From contig NZ_NKQJ01000015.1 of the NCBI RefSeq assembly GCF_002312815.1, positions 1 to 64,000 on the forward strand: a DNA stretch of 64,000 nucleotides, written 5' to 3'. The position numbers and the translations under genes were made by a program. The stretch comes from Agaribacterium haliotis. GTDB taxonomy: Bacteria > Pseudomonadota > Gammaproteobacteria > Pseudomonadales > Cellvibrionaceae. The notes beneath the pieces are model-generated. The model was given only the letters and a program-made list of their open reading frames with translations. It was not told the origin of the DNA and searched no databases. Below, piece after piece: positions 36,231-45,312 of the stretch (position 1 is the first letter of the stretch; each line of letters opens with the position of its first letter).

Positions 36231-36911
36231 TTACTTTTTAGATTTTTTCTTTGGCTGCTTGGCAGGCTCTTGCTCTTCAACACCGCCGATGACTTCACCT
36301 TTGAAGATCCAAACTTTGACACCGATGATGCCGTAAGTAGTTAGACCTTCTGCAGTTGCGTAGTCGATATCAGCACGCAGCGTATGAAGAGGAACACGAC
36401 CTTCGCGATACCACTCAGTACGAGCAATCTCCGCACCGCCGAGACGACCGCCAACCTGAACTTTCACACCTTGAGCGCCTTGACGCATGGCATTTTGTAC
36501 AGCGCGCTTCATAGCGCGGCGGAACATAACACGACGCTCGAGCTGCTGAGCTACGCTCTGGGCAACCAAAGCTGCGTCGAGATCAGGCTTGCGAATTTCT
36601 TCGATATTGATGTGAACCGGTACGCCCATCTCTTTAGAGATTTCCGCGCGCAGCTTTTCAACATCTTCACCTTTTTTACCGATAACGATGCCAGGGCGTG
36701 CAGTGTGAATTGTCACACGAGCAGTGTTGGCAGGACGCTCGATATCAATACGGCTTACAGAAGCGTGAGCGAGTTTCTTTTCAACAAACTCACGAACTTT
36801 TAAGTCTGTATTGAGTTTGTCTGCGTACTCTTTCTTACCGGCATACCAAGTTGAGCGATGACGCTTAACAATGCCGAGACGAATACCTGTAGGATGTACT
36901 TTCTGACCCAT
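36231..36911 (-). CDS. rpsC: 30S ribosomal protein S3
   Basis: 226 residues. Lines the mRNA entry tunnel. [20 protein letters not shown] starts the protein; the type-2 KH motif [15 protein letters not shown] and a C-terminal domain with [20 protein letters not shown] follow. The tail ends in a lysine-rich [15 protein letters not shown], not conserved between species. S10 operon. Confidence 0.97.
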   Translation of the reverse strand: MGQKVHPTGIRLGIVKRHRSTWYAGKKEYADKLNTDLKVREFVEKKLAHASVSRIDIERPANTARVTIHTARPGIVIGKKGEDVEKLRAEISKEMGVPVHINIEEIRKPDLDAALVAQSVAQQLERRVMFRRAMKRAVQNAMRQGAQGVKVQVGGRLGGAEIARTEWYREGRVPLHTLRADIDYATAEGLTTYGIIGVKVWIFKGEVIGGVEEQEPAKQPKKKSKK

Positions 36912-36924
36912 AAGTCGCTCTCTC

Positions 36925-37254
36925 TTATTCCGCTACTTTCACAGTAATGTGACAAGTGCGCTTCAAAATACGATCTGCGCGCCCTTTTGCACGAGGCTGA
37001 ATACGCTTCATAGTGAAGCCTTCATCAACAAAAATGGTTGATACTTTCAGCTCATCAACATCCGCACCTTCGTTGTGCTCGGCGTTGGCAATTGCTGACT
37101 CAAGCACTTTCTTAACCAGTTGTGCGCCTTTTTTAGTGCTGAAAGTAAGAATATCCAGCGCCTCTTCAACAGGCTTACCGCGAACTTGGTCTGCAACCAG
37201 GCGTGCTTTTTGAGCCGACAATCGAGCGCCGCGTAATACTGCTGCTACTTCCAT
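36925..37254 (-). CDS. rplV: 50S ribosomal protein L22
   Basis: 109 residues. Its beta hairpin (near [18 protein letters not shown]) lines the narrowest part of the exit tunnel, where macrolide-resistance changes occur in other species; no deletion is seen. [20 protein letters not shown] is the conserved N-terminal core. S10 operon between rpsS and rpsC. Confidence 0.97.
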   Translation of the reverse strand: MEVAAVLRGARLSAQKARLVADQVRGKPVEEALDILTFSTKKGAQLVKKVLESAIANAEHNEGADVDELKVSTIFVDEGFTMKRIQPRAKGRADRILKRTCHITVKVAE

Positions 37255-37275
37255 CGTTCTACTCCGAATTAACTA

Positions 37276-37551
37276 TTAACGCTTGGCTTTTTTATCAGCC
37301 ACGTGTCCGCGATAAGTGCGGGTTGGGGCAAACTCACCCAGTTTGTGACCGACCATCTCTTCCGAGACAAGTACAGGCACATGCTGACGGCCGTTATGAA
37401 CAGAAATCGTCAGGCCAACCATGTTTGGGAGAATCATGGATCGACGTGACCAAGTTTTAATTGGACGACGATCGTTTTTTTCAGCTGCGACTTCAACTTT
37501 AGCCAGCAGGTGATGGTCAATAAACGGACCTTTTTTCAGCGAACGTGGCAC
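37276..37551 (-). CDS. rpsS: 30S ribosomal protein S19
   Basis: 91 residues. In the 30S head, paired with S13. [40 protein letters not shown] and [15 protein letters not shown] are diagnostic. S10 operon between rplB and rplV. Confidence 0.97.
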   Translation of the reverse strand: MPRSLKKGPFIDHHLLAKVEVAAEKNDRRPIKTWSRRSMILPNMVGLTISVHNGRQHVPVLVSEEMVGHKLGEFAPTRTYRGHVADKKAKR

Positions 37552-37584
37552 TAGAATACCCTCTTAACCTTTAGCGTAAGACGC

Positions 37585-38412
37585 TTACTTTTTGTTTCGA
37601 CGGCGTACGATCATCTTATCGGTACGCTTGTTCTTACGAGTCTTATAACCCTTAGCCGGTGTACCCCAAGGTGATACCGGATGACGGCCACCAGAAGTAC
37701 GACCTTCACCACCACCGTGCGGGTGATCTACCGGGTTCATCGCAACACCGCGAACGGTTGGGCGAATACCACGCCAGCGCGTAGCACCAGCTTTACCCAG
37801 TGAACGCAGGCTGTGTTCGCTGTTGCTCACCTCACCGAGGGTTGCACGACAGTCAGCAAGAACACGTCGCATTTCACCACTGCGCAAACGCAGGGTTGCA
37901 TGGCGGCCTTCGCGAGCAACCAGCTGTACAGAAGTACCCGCAGAGCGAGCCAACTGAGCGCCTTTGCCAGGCTTCAACTCAACACAGTGAACAGTGCTAC
38001 CAACTGGCACGTTGCGCAGCGGCAGAGTATTGCCCACTTTAATGTCAGCAGCGTCGCCGCTAACAATGGTGTCGCCAGACTTCAAACCCTTAGGGGCGAT
38101 AATGTAGCGACGCTCACCATCGAGGTAGCAAATCAAAGCAATGTGCGCGGTACGATTTGGATCGTACTCAATGCGTTCAACCTTGGCTGGGATACCATCT
38201 TTGTTGCGCTTAAAGTCAACAACACGGTAACGCTGTTTGTGACCACCACCGCGGTGACGAGTAGTGATACGACCCAGGTTGTTACGACCACCGCTCTTTG
38301 GAGCACTGTCCAGAAGAGGGCCGTAAGGCGCGCCTTTGTGCAGATCAGCATTAACAACATCTACAACAAAACGGCGACCGGGAGACGTAGGTTTACGTTT
38401 TACAATAGCCAC
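37585..38412 (-). CDS. rplB: 50S ribosomal protein L2
   Basis: 275 residues. Needed for peptidyl transferase centre assembly and subunit association. [20 protein letters not shown] in the N-terminal half and the invariant [20 protein letters not shown] near the end, with the histidine linked to peptidyl transfer, are present. S10 operon, 11 bp after rplW. Confidence 0.97.
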   Translation of the reverse strand: MAIVKRKPTSPGRRFVVDVVNADLHKGAPYGPLLDSAPKSGGRNNLGRITTRHRGGGHKQRYRVVDFKRNKDGIPAKVERIEYDPNRTAHIALICYLDGERRYIIAPKGLKSGDTIVSGDAADIKVGNTLPLRNVPVGSTVHCVELKPGKGAQLARSAGTSVQLVAREGRHATLRLRSGEMRRVLADCRATLGEVSNSEHSLRSLGKAGATRWRGIRPTVRGVAMNPVDHPHGGGEGRTSGGRHPVSPWGTPAKGYKTRKNKRTDKMIVRRRNKK

Positions 38413-38423
38413 TTCTCTTCTCC

Positions 38424-38720
38424 TTACTCAGCGATCGCAAAGTCGATTTCTTGACCTTCGGCCAAGCTGACGTAAGCTTTTTTCCAGTCGCTGCGGCGAC
38501 CGAGACCAAAACGAGTACGCTTGGTCTTACCTTTGACGTTCAGCACGCGAACCTGTTCAACTTTGACATCAAACACTTTCTCAACGGCTGCACGAATTTC
38601 GTCTTTAGTTGCATCTTTAATTACTTTAAAAACAACCTGGTTAGCCAACTCAGCTACACGGGTAGTTTTCTCAGAGATCACAGGCGCAAGAATTACTTTG
38701 TATAAACGCGCTTCACTCAT
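38424..38720 (-). CDS. rplW: 50S ribosomal protein L23
   Basis: 98 residues. At the exit tunnel; docking site for trigger factor and [18 protein letters not shown] and [20 protein letters not shown] are conserved; the exposed glutamate of the docking site is in the VISEKT block. Its ATG overlaps the rplD stop by four bases (ATGA). Confidence 0.97.
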   Translation of the reverse strand: MSEARLYKVILAPVISEKTTRVAELANQVVFKVIKDATKDEIRAAVEKVFDVKVEQVRVLNVKGKTKRTRFGLGRRSDWKKAYVSLAEGQEIDFAIAE

Positions 38721-39331
38721 GCCAAAGCCTCCTCAAGCTTCTTAAGGGCGGCAACAGTGACCAACACCTTGTCAAAACCAACCAGACTTACTGGATCAAC
38801 GCCCTGAATATCGCGAACATCAACGCGGTGCAGGTTGCGCGCAGCGAGGTACAGATTCTCTTGAACATCTTCAACAACAATCAGCACATCACTCAGATCG
38901 TAGTCAGCCAGCTTTTGAACCAGAGCTTTGGTTTTAGGGGCTTCAACAGCGAAGTCTTCCACAACAACCAAACGCTCAGAACGAGCCAACTCAGAGAAAA
39001 TACTGCGCAAAGCGGCGCGGTACATTTTCTTATTCAGCTTTTGACTGTAGTCACGTGGAGAAGCGGCAAAAGTCACACCACCGCTGCGCCACAATGGGCT
39101 ACGAATAGTACCGGCACGAGCGCGACCAGTACCTTTTTGACGCCATGGCTTTTTGCCACCGCCGCTCACATCAGAGCGAGACTTTTGCGCCTTGCTACCC
39201 TGACGAGCACCCGCCGCATAGGCAACTACGGCCTGATGCACGAGGTCTTGATTAAACTCTTTACCGAAGGCTTCGTCAGATACTGCAACTGTACCTTTTT
39301 GACCCTGCGGAGTAGTAATGTTGAGTTCCAT
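38717..39331 (-). CDS. rplD: 50S ribosomal protein L4
   Basis: 204 residues. Lines the exit tunnel and, in E. coli, represses the S10 operon by attenuation and translational control. The extended loop with [20 protein letters not shown] is intact, followed by [16 protein letters not shown]. Overlaps rplW by four bases. L4 feedback on the rpsJ leader is possible; the leader here is about 73 nt, shorter than in E. coli, so the classical S10 leader hairpin set may be absent. Confidence 0.97.
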   Translation of the reverse strand: MELNITTPQGQKGTVAVSDEAFGKEFNQDLVHQAVVAYAAGARQGSKAQKSRSDVSGGGKKPWRQKGTGRARAGTIRSPLWRSGGVTFAASPRDYSQKLNKKMYRAALRSIFSELARSERLVVVEDFAVEAPKTKALVQKLADYDLSDVLIVVEDVQENLYLAARNLHRVDVRDIQGVDPVSLVGFDKVLVTVAALKKLEEALA

Positions 39332-39369
39332 GGTTAACTCCTAGAACACGAAATCTTTAGTGAGCCGAC

Positions 39370-40011
39370 TTAGGCGTTTTTCAGCTTGACAGCAGGACGC
39401 ACAATTACGTCACCACCAGGTGCACCAGGAACAGCACCTTTAACAAGCAGTAAGCCACGCTCTGCATCTACGCGAACAACCTCAAGATTCTGAACAGTTG
39501 AACGCTCCGCACCCATGTGGCCGGCCATCTTCTTGCCTTTAAACACACGACCAGGTGTTTGACACTGACCGATAGAACCAGGAGCACGGTGAGAAATTGA
39601 GTTACCGTGAGTAGCGTCTTGCATGTGGAAGTTCCAACGCTTAACACCACCGGCAAAACCTTTACCTTTAGAGGCACCAGTAACATCAACTTTTTGACCA
39701 GCTTCGAAACGCTCAACAGTGAGAGCCGCACCAACTTCGATGGCCTCACCCGCTTCGTTGCGGAATTCCCAAAGACCACGACCAGCCTCTTGCTCCGCCT
39801 TAGCGAAGTGACCTGCTGCAGGCTTAACTACACGACTGGCGCGACGAGCACCAACGGTAACCTGAACAGCTTCATAGCCGTCTGAATCTACAGTCTTAAC
39901 TTGTGTAACACGGTTAGCTTCTACTTCAATAACCGTTACAGGGATAGACTGACCTTCGTCAGTAAAAACACGTGTCATGCCGCTTTTGCGACCGACTAAA
40001 CCGATAGTCAT
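39370..40011 (-). CDS. rplC: 50S ribosomal protein L3
   Basis: 213 residues. Central 50S protein near the peptidyl transferase centre. The loop [20 protein letters not shown] is present, including the glutamine methylated by PrmB in E. coli (there the sequence is GQNQTPG). S10 operon, 86 bp after rpsJ. Confidence 0.97.
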   Translation of the reverse strand: MTIGLVGRKSGMTRVFTDEGQSIPVTVIEVEANRVTQVKTVDSDGYEAVQVTVGARRASRVVKPAAGHFAKAEQEAGRGLWEFRNEAGEAIEVGAALTVERFEAGQKVDVTGASKGKGFAGGVKRWNFHMQDATHGNSISHRAPGSIGQCQTPGRVFKGKKMAGHMGAERSTVQNLEVVRVDAERGLLLVKGAVPGAPGGDVIVRPAVKLKNA

Positions 40012-40097
40012 CTTTTAACCTCTTCGTGTACGGGGCTTTCCCCCATTAACCCGGGACCCGCTATGGCCGCCCATTTCAGAGCGTTACACCACGGAAT

Positions 40098-40409
40098 TTA
40101 GCCCAGACTAATTTGAACCTCTACACCCGCTGCCAGATCGAGCTTCATCAGAGCATCAACTGTTTTTTCAGTTGGCTCGACAATGTCCAGCAGACGCTTG
40201 TACGTGCGAATCTCGTATTGATCGCGCGCATCTTTGTTTACATGAGGCGAAATCAACACTGTGTAGCGCTCTTTACGGGTAGGCAGTGGGATCGGGCCAC
40301 GAACCTGAGCACCGGTGCGCTTGGCAGTATCTACAATTTCCTGAGTGGAAGCGTCAATCAACTTGTGATCAAAGGCTTTCAGACGGATTCTGATACGCTG
40401 ATTTTGCAT
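40098..40409 (-). CDS. rpsJ: 30S ribosomal protein S10 (NusE)
   Basis: 103 residues. In the 30S head and also, as NusE, a partner of NusB and NusG in antitermination. [39 protein letters not shown] and [19 protein letters not shown] are conserved. First gene of the S10 operon. A near-consensus promoter sits 80–108 bp upstream. Confidence 0.97.
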   Translation of the reverse strand: MQNQRIRIRLKAFDHKLIDASTQEIVDTAKRTGAQVRGPIPLPTRKERYTVLISPHVNKDARDQYEIRTYKRLLDIVEPTEKTVDALMKLDLAAGVEVQISLG

Positions 40410-40488
40410 CTAAGCTAAACTCCAAAATTCTTTAAAGAACAATCGCCTTCGAGGCCAAACAAATGAGCCCGGGGCGAAATGAGCGCGC

Positions 40489-40517
40489 ATTCTATTGACC
40501 TGACCGGATACTGTCAA
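40489..40517 (-). promoter_or_regulatory. Promoter of the S10 operon
   Basis: Minus strand TTGACA (40512–40517, perfect -35) and TAGAAT (40489–40494) separated by 17 bp. The start point would be near 40482, giving a leader of about 73 nt before rpsJ. An AT-rich inverted repeat TTGTAT/ATACAA (40525–40540) lies just upstream of the -35. Confidence 0.88.
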
Positions 40518-40572
40518 GCGCATTTTGTATAGAAATACAACAAAGCGAACAAAGCGACCGCAAAGGACAAAT

Positions 40573-40603
40573 AAAAAGGGCCACCCTTGCGGGCAGCCCT
40601 TTT
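40573..40603 (-). terminator. Terminator after the str-block tuf gene
   Basis: On the minus strand AAGGGCTGCCC–GCAA–GGGTGGCCCTTTTT forms an 11-bp stem (with G-T pairs) and a T-run, about 20 bp after the tuf stop codon and before the S10 promoter. Confidence 0.88.
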
Positions 40604-40624
40604 AAACAAGCACAAAAACGATGC

Positions 40625-41848
40625 TTAAGCGATGATCTTAGCTACAACACCCGCACCTACGGTACGGCCACCCTCACGGATAGCAAAACGCAGCCCCTCT
40701 TCCATCGCGATAGGCGCGATCAGCTCAACAGACATTTGAATGTTGTCGCCAGGCATTACCATTTCAACGCCTTCTGGCAGCTCACAAGCACCCGTTACGT
40801 CAGTAGTACGGAAGTAGAACTGAGGACGGTAACCTTTAAAGAAAGGAGTGTGACGACCGCCTTCATCTTTAGACAGCACGTAAACTTCGCCTTCAAACTT
40901 GGTGTGAGGAGTGATTGAACCTGGGATAGCCAGAACCTGACCACGCTCAACTTCGTCACGCTTGGTACCACGCAGAAGCACACCAACGTTCTCACCTGCA
41001 CGACCTTCGTCGAGCAGCTTGCGGAACATCTCAACACCAGTACAAGTAGTGGTTTGAGTTTCTTTGATACCGACAATTTCGATTTCGTTACCAACGTTGA
41101 TGATGCCGCGCTCAACACGACCGGTAACAACAGTACCACGACCAGAGATCGAGAATACGTCTTCAATTGGCATCAGGAACGGCTGATCAATAGCACGCTC
41201 TGGCTCAGGGATGTACTCGTCGAGAGTCTCAACCAGCTTCTTAACAGCAGAAGTACCGAGCTCGTTGTCGTCCTGGCCATTCAGAGCCATCAGAGCAGAA
41301 CCGGCGATAATTGGCGTGTCGTCGCCAGGGAATTCGTAAGTGCTCAGCAGATCACGGATTTCCATGTCTACCAGCTCGAGCATCTCAGCGTATTCTTCAG
41401 AGTCAACGCCGCCACAGTCTTCTGCAAGCAGGTCAGCTTTGTTCAGGAATACAACGATGTAAGGAACACCAACCTGGCGAGACAGCAGGATGTGCTCGCG
41501 AGTCTGAGGCATAGGACCGTCGGTCGCGCCACAAACCAGGATAGCGCCATCCATCTGAGCAGCACCGGTAATCATGTTTTTAACGTAGTCGGCGTGACCC
41601 GGGCAGTCTACGTGGGCGTAGTGACGGCTTGGTGAATCGTACTCTACGTGAGAAGTAGCGATGGTGATACCGCGCTCGCGCTCTTCTGGAGCGTTATCGA
41701 TCTCATCAAAGTTCTTCAGCTCACCGCCCCACACTTCAGCACAAACACGAGTCAGTGCAGCAGTCAGGGTAGTTTTACCATGGTCAACGTGACCGATGGT
41801 ACCCACGTTGACGTGGGGTTTCGTACGTTCAAAAGTTTCTTTAGCCAT
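40625..41848 (-). CDS. tuf: Elongation factor Tu, copy A
   Basis: 407 residues. GTPase that brings aminoacyl-tRNA to the ribosome. G1 GHVDHGKTT (19–27), [10 protein letters not shown] (G3) and FLNKADL (G4) are intact, as are the beta-barrel domains ([17 protein letters not shown]). Slightly longer than E. coli EF-Tu (394). The second copy at 57644–58867 encodes almost the same protein, differing near the C-terminus (here VELIAP and KIIA; there VTLIAP and KIIE). It is the last gene of the str block after fusA. Confidence 0.97.
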   Translation of the reverse strand: MAKETFERTKPHVNVGTIGHVDHGKTTLTAALTRVCAEVWGGELKNFDEIDNAPEERERGITIATSHVEYDSPSRHYAHVDCPGHADYVKNMITGAAQMDGAILVCGATDGPMPQTREHILLSRQVGVPYIVVFLNKADLLAEDCGGVDSEEYAEMLELVDMEIRDLLSTYEFPGDDTPIIAGSALMALNGQDDNELGTSAVKKLVETLDEYIPEPERAIDQPFLMPIEDVFSISGRGTVVTGRVERGIINVGNEIEIVGIKETQTTTCTGVEMFRKLLDEGRAGENVGVLLRGTKRDEVERGQVLAIPGSITPHTKFEGEVYVLSKDEGGRHTPFFKGYRPQFYFRTTDVTGACELPEGVEMVMPGDNIQMSVELIAPIAMEEGLRFAIREGGRTVGAGVVAKIIA

Positions 41849-41912
41849 TACAGCTCTCCTTTAAGTAAACAAGTCAGCCCCACGTTTGTTCGGCTGAGCT
41901 CAAATAAAACCT

Positions 41913-41940
41913 ATTAAATAAAAATTAACCCATCGAGCAA
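41913..41940 (-). promoter_or_regulatory. Candidate promoter for tuf copy A
   Basis: Minus strand TTGCTC (41935–41940) and TTTAAT (41913–41918) with a 16-bp spacer in the fusA–tuf gap. It would allow extra tuf transcription independent of fusA. The -35 is only a partial match. Confidence 0.4.
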
Positions 41941-41947
41941 CACAGGC

Positions 41948-44050
41948 TTAGCCGTGCCGACCAATAATATCTTCGGCAACATTCGCCGGCGCTTCGGCGT
42001 AGCGCTCAAACTCCATCGTAAAGGTTGCCCTACCTTGAGTAGCAGAGCGCAAATCTGTGGCGTAACCAAACATTTCCGCAAGCGGCACTTCAGCGTCGAC
42101 AACCTTACCCGATGGATTTTCATCCATACCGTGAATGATGCCCCGGCGACGATTTAAATCACCAACTACATCACCCATATTTTCTTCAGGCGTAACTACT
42201 TCAACTTTCATCATTGGCTCAAGCAACACCGCACTGCCTTCGTCGGCTAGCTTCTTGGTCGCCATCGAAGCAGCAATCTTAAAGGCCATTTCATTAGAGT
42301 CAACATCGTGAAAAGAGCCATCGTATAAAGTTGCCTTCAAACCGAGCAAAGGAAAGCCGGCAAGTACGCCGTTATCCATCTGTCCCTCGATACCTTTTTG
42401 CACTGCAGGAATAAAATCTTTCGGTACCGCACCACCAACAATTTCATTTACAAACTCGAGACCTTCGGCATTTGGATCTTCGGCGGGCTCAAACTTCAAC
42501 CAAACATGACCGTACTGCCCTTTGCCGCCACTTTGGCGAACAAACTTACCTTCGATTTCACTAACCGCGGTAATACGCTCGCGATAAGCCACTTGCGGCT
42601 TGCCGATATTTGCCTCGACGCTGAATTCGCGACGCATGCGATCGACCAGAATATCCAGGTGCAATTCACCCATACCCGAAATAATGGTCTGCCCTGTTTC
42701 TTCGTCGGTTTTGACTTTAAAACTCGGGTCTTCCTGCGCCAGCTTGCCGAGTGCAATACCCATTTTTTCCTGGTCGGCCTGAGTTTTAGGCTCAACCGCA
42801 ACCGAGATAACTGGCTCAGGGAAATCCATACGCTCGAGCACAATCTTGCCATTTTCAGCACAGAGGGTGTCGCCCGTAGTGACATCCTTAAGGCCAATGG
42901 CCGCAGCGATATCACCAGCCAGCACCTCTTTAATATCCTCGCGGCTATTGGAGTGCATTTGCACCATACGGCCGATGCGCTCTTTTTTACCTTTAACGGA
43001 GTTATATACCGCGCTGCCCGATTCGAGTTTGCCGGAGTAAACACGGAAGAAGGTCAAGGTGCCTACGTAAGGGTCCGTGGCAATTTTAAATGCGAGCGCA
43101 GAAAACGGCGCGCTGTCGTCAGCTTCACGCGCCTCTATTTCTTCACTGCCTTCGAGATGACCTTCGATTGCCTTAACCTCAGTCGGCGACGGCAGGTATT
43201 CAACAACGGCATCAAGCACAGCCTGAACACCCTTGTTTTTAAATGCGGAACCGCCGAGCACAGGCACAATTTCGTTGTTAATTGTGCGCTGGCGAATACC
43301 GGCTTTAATCTCTTCTTCGCTGAGCTCTCCCTCTTCAAGGTACCTTTCCATCAGCTCATCGCTGGACTCAGCAGCTGCTTCGACCAACTGCTCGTACAAC
43401 AACTCACATTCGTCGGCCATATCCGCCGGAATATCGGCGTACTCGAACGTCATGCCCATATCATCCTCATTCCAGAGGATGGCTTTTTGTTTAATCAGGT
43501 CGACCACACCTTTAAATTCATCTTCTGCACCAATAGTCATTTGCAGGGGCACAGGGTTCGCACCGAGGCGATCTTTTAACTGCTCAACCACACTTAAAAA
43601 ATCCGCGCCGGCCCTGTCCATCTTGTTGACAAAGACCATGCGCGGAACTTCGTATTTGTTGGCTTGGCGCCACACAGTTTCGGTCTGCGGCTGAACACCG
43701 GAAGAGCCACAAAGCACAACAACCGCTGCATCGAGCACACGCAAAGAGCGCTCTACCTCAATGGTGAAATCAACGTGCCCCGGCGTATCAATAATATTAA
43801 TGCGGTGCTGATCAAACTGTTTTTGCATGCCCGACCAAAAACACGTCGTCGCCGCCGAGGTAATGGTAATACCGCGCTCTTGCTCCTGCTCCATCCAATC
43901 CATCGTTGCCGCACCGTCGTGCACCTCACCAATTTTGTGAGACAAGCCGGTATAAAACAGCACTCGCTCGGTAGTGGTGGTCTTACCTGCGTCGACATGA
44001 GCACAGATACCAATATTGCGATAGCGGGATATGGGAGTCTTACGGGCCAC
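41948..44050 (-). CDS. fusA: Elongation factor G
   Basis: 700 residues starting at a GTG (44048–44050) with AAGGAAAA about seven bases upstream; the reading frame stays open to an ATG at 44140 but that part is not conserved and crosses a terminator stem. GTPase that drives translocation. [13 protein letters not shown] (16–28), DTPGHVDFT and [11 protein letters not shown] are the G1, G3 and G4 blocks; domain IV ends with [13 protein letters not shown]. It is separated from rpsG by a 138-bp gap that holds a strong hairpin, so its expression may be partly uncoupled from rpsLG. Confidence 0.96.
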   Translation of the reverse strand: MARKTPISRYRNIGICAHVDAGKTTTTERVLFYTGLSHKIGEVHDGAATMDWMEQEQERGITITSAATTCFWSGMQKQFDQHRINIIDTPGHVDFTIEVERSLRVLDAAVVVLCGSSGVQPQTETVWRQANKYEVPRMVFVNKMDRAGADFLSVVEQLKDRLGANPVPLQMTIGAEDEFKGVVDLIKQKAILWNEDDMGMTFEYADIPADMADECELLYEQLVEAAAESSDELMERYLEEGELSEEEIKAGIRQRTINNEIVPVLGGSAFKNKGVQAVLDAVVEYLPSPTEVKAIEGHLEGSEEIEAREADDSAPFSALAFKIATDPYVGTLTFFRVYSGKLESGSAVYNSVKGKKERIGRMVQMHSNSREDIKEVLAGDIAAAIGLKDVTTGDTLCAENGKIVLERMDFPEPVISVAVEPKTQADQEKMGIALGKLAQEDPSFKVKTDEETGQTIISGMGELHLDILVDRMRREFSVEANIGKPQVAYRERITAVSEIEGKFVRQSGGKGQYGHVWLKFEPAEDPNAEGLEFVNEIVGGAVPKDFIPAVQKGIEGQMDNGVLAGFPLLGLKATLYDGSFHDVDSNEMAFKIAASMATKKLADEGSAVLLEPMMKVEVVTPEENMGDVVGDLNRRRGIIHGMDENPSGKVVDAEVPLAEMFGYATDLRSATQGRATFTMEFERYAEAPANVAEDIIGRHG

Positions 44051-44140
44051 GGTATTTTCCTTAGTTTTTGCCCAATGCCGCGCAAATGCTCTACCCGGCG
44101 TTGATGACAAAGCTGTGAAATTTCTGTTCGTTAAAACCAT

Positions 44141-44166
44141 AAAAGGCAGCCCGGAGGCTGCCTTTT
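44141..44166 (-). terminator. Terminator-like hairpin between rpsG and fusA
   Basis: Perfect 10-bp stem AAAAGGCAGC (44141–44150) with GCTGCCTTTT (44157–44166) and a 6-nt loop, ending in TTTT on the minus strand. It sits about 25 bp after the rpsG stop within the classical str operon. Confidence 0.78.
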
Positions 44167-44172
44167 AGTACC

Positions 44173-44190
44173 AATACAATAAATTGTATT
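44173..44190 (-). other. AT-rich inverted repeat at the rpsG stop codon
   Basis: AATACAAT (44173–44180) pairs perfectly with ATTGTATT (44183–44190) with a 2-nt centre, abutting the rpsG TAA and lying just before the stronger hairpin at 44141–44166. It may protect a 3' end or bind a regulator; no role is known. Confidence 0.4.
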
Positions 44191-44659
44191 AGAAGCGGAA
44201 GTGAGAGAAGGCCTTGTTGGCTTCTGCCATACGGTGCACATCTTCTCTTTTCTTAACCGCACTGCCTTTGCTTTGGCTAGCGTCGATCAGCTCACCCGCC
44301 AGGCGCTGAGCCATGGACTTTTCACCGCGACCGCGAGCGTATTCAACCAACCAACGCATGGCCAGAGCTTCGCGACGTGAAGGGCGAACTTCAACAGGCA
44401 CCTGGTAAGTCGCACCACCAACACGGCGAGACTTAACTTCCACCAGAGGCGCTACGTTCTCAAGCGCTTCGGCGAAGATTTCCAGAGCTTCTTTGTCTGC
44501 TTTTTCTGCAACGATGTCGAGGGCACCGTAAACGATACGCTCAGCTACAGATTTTTTACCACTGATCATTACGTGGTTCATGAACTTGGCCAGAGTGACG
44601 TTGTTAAACTTCGGATCTGGCAGAATTTCGCGTTTCGCGACAACTCTTCTTCTAGGCAT
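44189..44659 (-). CDS. rpsG: 30S ribosomal protein S7
   Basis: 156 residues. Nucleates the 30S head and, in E. coli, feeds back on the str operon. [20 protein letters not shown] and [20 protein letters not shown], plus the C-terminal [19 protein letters not shown], are typical. It follows rpsL by 79 bp. Two inverted repeats lie directly downstream before fusA. Confidence 0.97.
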   Translation of the reverse strand: MPRRRVVAKREILPDPKFNNVTLAKFMNHVMISGKKSVAERIVYGALDIVAEKADKEALEIFAEALENVAPLVEVKSRRVGGATYQVPVEVRPSRREALAMRWLVEYARGRGEKSMAQRLAGELIDASQSKGSAVKKREDVHRMAEANKAFSHFRF

Positions 44660-44738
44660 AATTGCTCTCTCTATTCAGGTTACTCCGAGACGTTTCACTC
44701 GAGGTGAACTTGCTCGGCCTTACTGAAATAAAATTTGT

Positions 44739-45110
44739 TTACTTAGGACGCTTGGCACCGTACTTAGAACGACGCTGACGACGGTCTGCAACACCTGAGG
44801 TATCCAGAGAACCGCGTACAGTGTGGTAACGTACACCAGGCAAATCCTTCACACGTCCACCGCGAATCAGAACAACACTGTGCTCTTGCAGGTTGTGACC
44901 TTCACCACCGATGTAGGAGGTGACTTCAAAACCACTTGTCAAACGTACACGACACACCTTACGCAAAGCCGAGTTTGGCTTCTTAGGGGTAGTAGTGTAA
45001 ACGCGAGTACAAACACCACGACGCTGAGGGCAAGCCTCCAACGCAGGTACGGTGCTTTTTTTCGCAACACGTTTGCGCGGCTTACGGACCAACTGATTGA
45101 TCGTTGCCAT
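44739..45110 (-). CDS. rpsL: 30S ribosomal protein S12
   Basis: 123 residues. At the decoding centre. [20 protein letters not shown] and [18 protein letters not shown] show lysines at both positions where streptomycin-resistance changes occur in E. coli (43 and 88), so the wild-type form is encoded. First gene of the str block, with a good promoter about 100 bp upstream. Confidence 0.97.
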   Translation of the reverse strand: MATINQLVRKPRKRVAKKSTVPALEACPQRRGVCTRVYTTTPKKPNSALRKVCRVRLTSGFEVTSYIGGEGHNLQEHSVVLIRGGRVKDLPGVRYHTVRGSLDTSGVADRRQRRSKYGAKRPK

Positions 45111-45211
45111 TGATTAATTACTCCAATGAGCCTCGTTAGAGGCGGTTTTCAAAGGTTTACCGAACGACCAGGCTGGCTAAAAACGGCTAGCCGGGGCAAA
45201 TCGGGTGGCGC

Positions 45212-45240
45212 ATTGTATAGATGCTGCCCAATTGAGTCAA
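45212..45240 (-). promoter_or_regulatory. Promoter of the str operon
   Basis: Minus strand TTGACT (45235–45240) and TACAAT (45212–45217) with a 17-bp spacer, about 100 bp before rpsL. A long stem-loop ends one base upstream of the -35 (see 45241–45280). Confidence 0.85.
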
Positions 45241-45280
45241 CTAAGCACCAGTAACGCAGGCTTGCGATGGCGGTGCTTAG
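45241..45280 (-). terminator. Hairpin after rpoC abutting the str promoter
   Basis: CTAAGCACC (45241–45249) pairs perfectly with GGTGCTTAG (45272–45280), and the 22-nt loop can form an inner CGCA/TGCG stem. It lies 32 bp after the rpoC stop. No T-run follows, so termination efficiency is uncertain, but its position fits the end of the rpoBC transcript. Confidence 0.5.
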
Positions 45281-45312
45281 CTGAAAACAAAGTCGAAGAC
45301 TTAAATCCAGCT

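Noticed and set aside
42398..43579. Plus-strand frame of 393 codons inside fusA
   Set aside because: Antisense shadow of EF-G caused by codon bias; no recognisable domains or ribosome binding site.
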